From: Acidobacteriota bacterium
Lineage (GTDB): Bacteria; Acidobacteriota; Terriglobia; Bryobacterales; Bryobacteraceae
Length of the DNA: 64,000 nt
Direction of reading: 5' to 3'
Assembly (NCBI GenBank): GCA_947470805.1
Contig: CANIVU010000035.1
Span: forward strand, 1-64,000
In this document: positions 60,163 to 64,000 of the stretch, piece after piece
Layout of the letters: each line of letters begins with the position of its first letter
Position numbering within the stretch: the stretch's first letter is position 1
Position numbers and translations under genes: made by a program
The notes under the pieces: generated by a model
Databases searched by the model: none
Seen by the model: only the letters and a program-made list of their open reading frames with translations
What the model was told of the DNA's origin: nothing

Positions 60163-61713
60163 ATGCGTACCGCGCTTTCGATACTTGCCTGCATTCTGTT
60201 GCCGATCCTGCCCGCCGCCGGGCAAGGACCATCCCGGCAGGCGTTTCTGCTGATCAACACGGAGTACAAGAGCGTGGCGCCGCTTACGGCGAATACGGCG
60301 GCGCTGGACGAGTTGAAGGCCGCGCTGGCGGCGGCGAAATTTGAGGTCCGCGAGGAGGGGAACTTCACGCAGGAGCGGCTGGCGAAGGATCTCGACAAAA
60401 CGCTCCTCTCGACCGTGAAGGCCGGCGATACGCTGCTGTTTTATTACTTCGGCTACGCGATTCAGGCAAGCGGGGACAACTTCCTGGTGCCGGTGGATTT
60501 CGACCCGAAGAAGACCGATCCGGTGCCGTTCCGGGCGCGGTCGCTGACGGGCTTCATGCAGTTGCTCGACGAAAAGCAGATCGGGCTGAAGATGATTTTG
60601 ATTGATGCCACGACGCAGGCGACCGACCTGTTGCAGCGGGCGACGGGGCCGGGCCTGGCGCTGCCGGACATGACCGATATCCGCGAGATTGCGTATCTTT
60701 CGAGCGCGGCGATGAACGCGGTGCCGGTGCCATTGACGGACGCCGAGCGGGGCGCGTTTGCCAAACAGGTGGCGGCGCTGATCCGGAAGCCGGGGACGAC
60801 GCTGGTGGACCTGTTGGCCGGGACGCAGAGCCAGGTGGCGGCCGAGACGAAGAAGTTGAACCCGTTCTATTTGACGCAATCGACGCAGGCGTTCCGGTTT
60901 ACCGAACCTCCGCCGCCGCCCCCGGTAAAAGTGATTCCGGGCAAGCCGGTGGATGAGTTCATCACGAAAGATCGCGTGAATGCGCGCGACCGGCAGCCGT
61001 ACATCTACATCCCGGCGGGGAAGTTCCTGATGGGATGCGTGCCCGGCGACAGTAAGTGCGAAGAACACGAGAAGCCGCAGCATGAGGTGACGATCAGCAA
61101 AGCGTTCTGGATGGGCGAGAGCGAAGCGCAGGTGGAGGCGTACCAAAAGTTTGTGGAGACGGCCACGCCGAAGCGCAAGATGCCGAAAGCGCCGATTGAA
61201 CACAAGAACTGGAGCCAGGGAAATTTCCCGATGGCGGGCATCTCCCCGGACGACGCCGAGGCCTTCTGCAAATGGGTGGGCGGACGACTGCCGACAGAGG
61301 CCGAATGGGAGTATGCGGCGCGCGGTGGGAAAGCGAACGAGATTGTCCCGCTGAACGCGGAAAACGCGCGCGACAAAGCGAATTTCAGCGGCAAGCAGGG
61401 GAACGACCGGTTTACGGAAGTGGCGCCGGTGCGGCAGTTCGACCCCAATGGGTTCGGGCTGTTCGACATGTCCGGGAACCTGTGGGAGTTCACGGCCGAT
61501 TACTACAGCAAGACCTATTTCGCCGAGTCCGGGAAGGTGGACCCGACCGGTCCGGCCACGGGCAAAGAGCGCGTGGTGCGCGGCGGTTCGTGGTTCAGCG
61601 ACCCGACACAGCATCTGCGCATTTCCTTCCGCAACAAAGGCAACGGCGGCAATATCGTGGGCTTCCGTTGCGTGCTGCCCGACTCCGAGGAGACGCGCAA
61701 ACTACTGCGCTAA
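60163..61713 (+). CDS. Secreted pseudocaspase fused to an FGE-sulfatase (SUMF1) domain
   Basis: Protein of 516 residues with a signal peptide (MRTALSILACILLPILPAAG). Residues about 25-225 have the caspase-like (peptidase C14) strand order: AFLLINTEYKSVAPL, DTLLFYYFGYAIQ, LVPVDF, MILIDATTQ. The catalytic histidine of the usual SGHG is Tyr98 (FGYA), and the cysteine of DACR is Thr150 (DATT), so the peptidase is inactive. Residues about 265-510 form an SUMF1/FGE domain: PAGKFLMGC, HEKPQHEVTI, GRLPTEAEWEYAARGG, FDMSGNLWEFTADYY and VRGGSW. Such pairs occur in regulatory conflict systems. The upstream Ser/Thr kinase is 33 bp away. It probably acts as a scaffold or ligand-binding protein. Confidence 0.88.
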   Translation: MRTALSILACILLPILPAAGQGPSRQAFLLINTEYKSVAPLTANTAALDELKAALAAAKFEVREEGNFTQERLAKDLDKTLLSTVKAGDTLLFYYFGYAIQASGDNFLVPVDFDPKKTDPVPFRARSLTGFMQLLDEKQIGLKMILIDATTQATDLLQRATGPGLALPDMTDIREIAYLSSAAMNAVPVPLTDAERGAFAKQVAALIRKPGTTLVDLLAGTQSQVAAETKKLNPFYLTQSTQAFRFTEPPPPPPVKVIPGKPVDEFITKDRVNARDRQPYIYIPAGKFLMGCVPGDSKCEEHEKPQHEVTISKAFWMGESEAQVEAYQKFVETATPKRKMPKAPIEHKNWSQGNFPMAGISPDDAEAFCKWVGGRLPTEAEWEYAARGGKANEIVPLNAENARDKANFSGKQGNDRFTEVAPVRQFDPNGFGLFDMSGNLWEFTADYYSKTYFAESGKVDPTGPATGKERVVRGGSWFSDPTQHLRISFRNKGNGGNIVGFRCVLPDSEETRKLLR

Positions 61714-61720
61714 ACAACAT

Positions 61721-62773
61721 ATGCCTGATTTCAGAATCGCTGTCCTGCCTGGGGACGGCATCGGTCCCGACGTGACGAACGAAGGGTTGAAGACGCTGCG
61801 CGCAGTGGAGACGGTGCTGCCCGAGCTGCGATTCCATTGCGACGAGCTTTCGGTGGGCGCGGGCGAGTTCCTGCGCAGCGGCAACCCGCTACCGCCGGAG
61901 ACGATGGAGCGGATGAAGGACTACGACGCCATCCTGCTGGGCGCGATGGGCCTGCCCGGCGTGCGCTGGCCGGACGGCAAGGAGATGACGCCGCAGATCG
62001 ACATCCGCGAGGTGCTGGATCTCTATTGCGGCGTGCGGCCGATCCGCACGTATCATCCCGACGACTCGCCGTTGAAACGTGGCGCCAACATCGATTTCGT
62101 GCTGATCCGCGAGAACACCGAGGGGCTGTTCTACGGCCGCCACGGCAGCGCGGATTTGGACGCCGATGACGCCAAGGACACGATGCGCGTGACCCGTCAT
62201 GCGTCGGTTCGATTGTTCCACTCCGCGTTCAAGATGGCGCGCGACCGGCGGAAGAAAGTGACGCTTGTCGACAAAGCCAACGTGCTGCCGTCGATGGCGT
62301 ATTTCCGTACGATCTTCCAGCAGATTGCCAAAGAATATCCGGACGTGGAAACGGAGGCCTGCTACGTGGACGCAGCGGCTTTGTTCCTGGTGCGGCGTCC
62401 GCAGGACTTTGACGTGATGGTGACGGAGAACATGTTCGGCGACATTCTGTCGGACCTGGCGGCGGGCCTGGTGGGCGGTATGGGCATGGCGCCTTCGGGC
62501 GATCTGGGTGACAAATACGCCGTGTTCCAACCCAGCCACGGCACCGCGCCCGACATTGCCGGCAAGGGCATCGCGAACCCGGTGGCGATGATCCTGTCGA
62601 CGGCGATGATGCTGGACTGGCTGCCCGGCGAGGCAGCGAAGGAAGGCGGCCGCCGGCTGCATCGCGCGGTGGAAAGCGTGTTGGCCGATCCGTCGGCGCG
62701 CACGCCGGACGTGGGCGGCACGATGAAGACGCACGAGATGGGAGACCGGATCGCGGCGGCGGTCCTGGCGTGA
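61721..62773 (+). CDS. Isopropylmalate/isocitrate/tartrate dehydrogenase-family enzyme
   Basis: Protein of 350 residues from ATG 61721; longer frames upstream overlap the SUMF1 gene and lack similarity. Hallmarks of the beta-decarboxylating dehydrogenase family: GDGIGPDV near the N-terminus, LLGAMGLPGVRWPD, the substrate-binding IRENTEGLFYG, KVTLVDKANVLP, the metal-binding DAAALFLVRRPQDFDVMVTENMFGDILSDLAAGL and the nucleotide-binding HGTAPDIAGKGIANP. The residues at the side-chain specificity loop (RENTEGLFYGRHG) do not clearly match LeuB or Icd; tartrate/D-malate-type enzymes are closest by eye. It starts 7 bp after the SUMF1 gene and overlaps the amidohydrolase gene by GTGA. Confidence 0.88.
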   Translation: MPDFRIAVLPGDGIGPDVTNEGLKTLRAVETVLPELRFHCDELSVGAGEFLRSGNPLPPETMERMKDYDAILLGAMGLPGVRWPDGKEMTPQIDIREVLDLYCGVRPIRTYHPDDSPLKRGANIDFVLIRENTEGLFYGRHGSADLDADDAKDTMRVTRHASVRLFHSAFKMARDRRKKVTLVDKANVLPSMAYFRTIFQQIAKEYPDVETEACYVDAAALFLVRRPQDFDVMVTENMFGDILSDLAAGLVGGMGMAPSGDLGDKYAVFQPSHGTAPDIAGKGIANPVAMILSTAMMLDWLPGEAAKEGGRRLHRAVESVLADPSARTPDVGGTMKTHEMGDRIAAAVLA

Positions 62774-63516
62774 TCCAGGGCGAGCGGGTCTTCGACACGC
62801 ACACGCATATCGGTACGGCCCGGCATTCGGGCCGCACCTTTACGGCGGAGGAGATGCTGCGGTCGATGGACCGCCACGGGGTGGACCGGTCGTTGCTGAT
62901 TCCCTTCCCCGTGGTGGACGACTATCGCGCGCAGCACGACCTGATCGGCGCGGCGGTGCGGCAGTGGCCGGACCGTTTCGCGGGCGCGGCGTGTTTGTAT
63001 CCGTTCGTCAGTGAGCAAGCGTTTGCCGAAGAAGTACGGCGCTGCGCGGAGACGTTTGGCTTCCGGGCGTTGAAGCTGCAGCCGATGTATCAGGCGTTGA
63101 ACCCAGTGTCGAAGCGCAGCGATTTTTTCTTCGCCGCGGCGCAGGCGAACGGCATGGCGGTGGTAGCGCATACGGGCAGCGGCGTGCCGTTTTCCTTGCC
63201 TTCGCTCTACATCGCCGCGGCGCGGCGGTTCCCGGATGTGCCGATTGTGCTGGGCCACGCGGGCGGGCCGTTGCTGATGCTGGAGTGCGTGGTGGCGGCC
63301 GAGGTGTGCCAGAACATCTATATCGAAGTGAGTTCGCTGATGCCGCACCATGTGGCGGAGTTGCTCCATCAGGTGCCGGCGTCGCGGCTGATGGCGGGGA
63401 GCGATTTGCCGGAAAGCGTGGAGACCGAGATCGGCAAGATCTTTACCCTCGCGATGAGTGCCGAAGACCGGCGGGCGATTCTGTGGGAGACCGGCGCGCG
63501 GCTATTTGGCTCGTAA
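62770..63516 (+). CDS. Amidohydrolase-family metal-dependent hydrolase
   Basis: Protein of 248 residues from GTG 62770, inside the stop of the dehydrogenase gene (GTGA). The TIM-barrel pattern of the Amidohydro_2 group is seen: DTHTHIG with two metal-binding histidines, FRALKLQPMY, VVAHTGSG, VLGHAGGP and a C-terminal MAGSDLPES with the catalytic aspartate. Members include decarboxylases and lactonases of small carboxylic acids. Overlap with the dehydrogenase suggests a two-step pathway on a small hydroxy- or keto-acid, which is inference. A short gap of 78 bp with GC-poor sequence follows before the next gene. Confidence 0.88.
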   Translation: MIQGERVFDTHTHIGTARHSGRTFTAEEMLRSMDRHGVDRSLLIPFPVVDDYRAQHDLIGAAVRQWPDRFAGAACLYPFVSEQAFAEEVRRCAETFGFRALKLQPMYQALNPVSKRSDFFFAAAQANGMAVVAHTGSGVPFSLPSLYIAAARRFPDVPIVLGHAGGPLLMLECVVAAEVCQNIYIEVSSLMPHHVAELLHQVPASRLMAGSDLPESVETEIGKIFTLAMSAEDRRAILWETGARLFGS

Positions 63517-63594
63517 GTTATTCAGCGGTAAAGAAGTGTAAAGTGGGTAACATTCCCGTTACAGAAACCGTAAACTCTCTTGAGCGGAGCAAAC

Positions 63595-64000
63595 ATGCCA
63601 TTGACCGAAATGCGAGAGAGCCGGGCGTTCGTACAGGAGATGAAGTTTCTCGTCTCGCCGGAACAGGCGGATGGGATTCGGGAGTGGGCGCGCGTGAATC
63701 TTTCGCCGGATCCGCATGCGGGCGGAGCGGCGGGCGATGAGTATCGCGTCACCAGCCTGTATCTGGACACTGCGGATTTAGCGGTTTTCGAGCGGCGCGG
63801 ATCGTATGGGCGGAGTAAGTACCGCGTGCGCCGGTATGGCGAAAGCGACCGTATTTTTCTGGAGCGGAAGCTGAAAACGCGGAACCGCGTGGGCAAGATC
63901 CGTTCGATCGTGAGCGCAAATGAAGTGGCGATGTTGGAGCGCTTGGAATCGCCGAAGAAGTGGGCGGGCCACTGGTTCCATCAGCGCGTGCAGATACGGG
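63595..64000 (+). CDS. VTC-domain polyphosphate polymerase (partial, runs off the window)
   Basis: From ATG 63595 the frame is open through the last base, so only the first 135 residues are seen. They match the N-terminal part of the VTC domain: FVQEMKFLVSP, the YRVTSLYLDT strand, and GRSKYRVRRYGESDRIFLERKLKTRNRVGK with the basic residues that line the polyphosphate tunnel. VTC-domain enzymes make inorganic polyphosphate from ATP at the membrane. The region upstream has a GC-poor AAAGTGGGTAAC stretch and GAGCGGAGC before the start. The rest of the gene lies beyond the window. Confidence 0.88.
   Translation, partial: MPLTEMRESRAFVQEMKFLVSPEQADGIREWARVNLSPDPHAGGAAGDEYRVTSLYLDTADLAVFERRGSYGRSKYRVRRYGESDRIFLERKLKTRNRVGKIRSIVSANEVAMLERLESPKKWAGHWFHQRVQIR

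Overview
The window looks like a chromosomal segment of an Acidobacteriota species close to Bryobacter / Candidatus Solibacter. This rests on gene families typical of that group: a secreted protein with the Solibacter-type C-terminal domain (TIGR03437 family), an Oar-like TonB-dependent receptor, planctomycete-type cytochrome and DUF1549/DUF1553 + DUF1501 proteins, a PEP-CTERM protein, PPC-TPR-CHAT proteases, and FG-GAP/UnbV proteins. GC is high. In most genes the coding strand is very G-rich (TTG Leu, CGG Arg, GCG Ala, GGG Gly). Genes are dense, with many 1-4 nt start/stop overlaps and convergent 3' overlaps.

Layout. 1-1226: a partial cytochrome-like gene divergent from an AraC regulator. 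1230-1990: a non-coding array of about three and a half 215-240 bp repeats, each with a GGTTACC/GGTAACC palindrome. 2036-11040: a secreted protein, an ECF sigma factor, a zinc-binding anti-sigma-like membrane protein and two tandem CHAT proteases, the first preceded by a triplicated 5' end. 11082-12961: an unknown protein, a DUF2237 protein, a frameshifted small membrane protein and two head-to-head orphan antitoxin-like genes (HicB-like and DUF433). 13109-20290 (minus): an FAD oxidoreductase, a cytochrome c-PQQ dehydrogenase fusion and a MacAB-like efflux operon, divergent from an OmpR-type two-component system (20410-22472). 22469-33727: metabolic and secreted proteins (EamA, DapA-like, PEP-CTERM, MFS, S10 peptidase, DUF429, DUF1549/DUF1501 pair, S41 peptidase). 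33815-36599: hrcA-grpE-dnaJ, followed by tRNA-Ser(CGA). 37020-42169: a block of different codon use (alpha/beta hydrolase, membrane protein, beta-barrel, DUF2147, a second two-component system), probably an island beside the tRNA. 42835-51035: a diheme cytochrome, an Oar-like TonB receptor and a large FG-GAP/UnbV/thioredoxin/TPR protein. 51146-53695: an SPFH - NAD-kinase-like - NrtR operon. 53692-64000: PhzF-like, beta-barrel, a giant Ser/Thr kinase, a pseudocaspase-FGE protein, an isopropylmalate/isocitrate-dehydrogenase-family enzyme, an amidohydrolase and a partial VTC-domain polyphosphate polymerase.

The most striking observation is at 49155-49157. A single in-frame TGA interrupts an otherwise continuous 1168-codon FG-GAP/UnbV/thioredoxin/TPR gene. 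It is followed at once by a stem-loop whose apical loop reads GGTCG, 17 nt after the TGA, in the position and style of a bacterial SECIS element. I propose, without proof, that this is an undescribed selenoprotein; a nonsense mutation is the main alternative. Second in interest is the SPFH - NAD kinase-like - NrtR operon, which has perfect dyads at its promoter and in front of nrtR. Third are the sigma/anti-sigma/CHAT/CHAT cluster and the kinase/pseudocaspase pair, which look like signalling or cell-fate modules.
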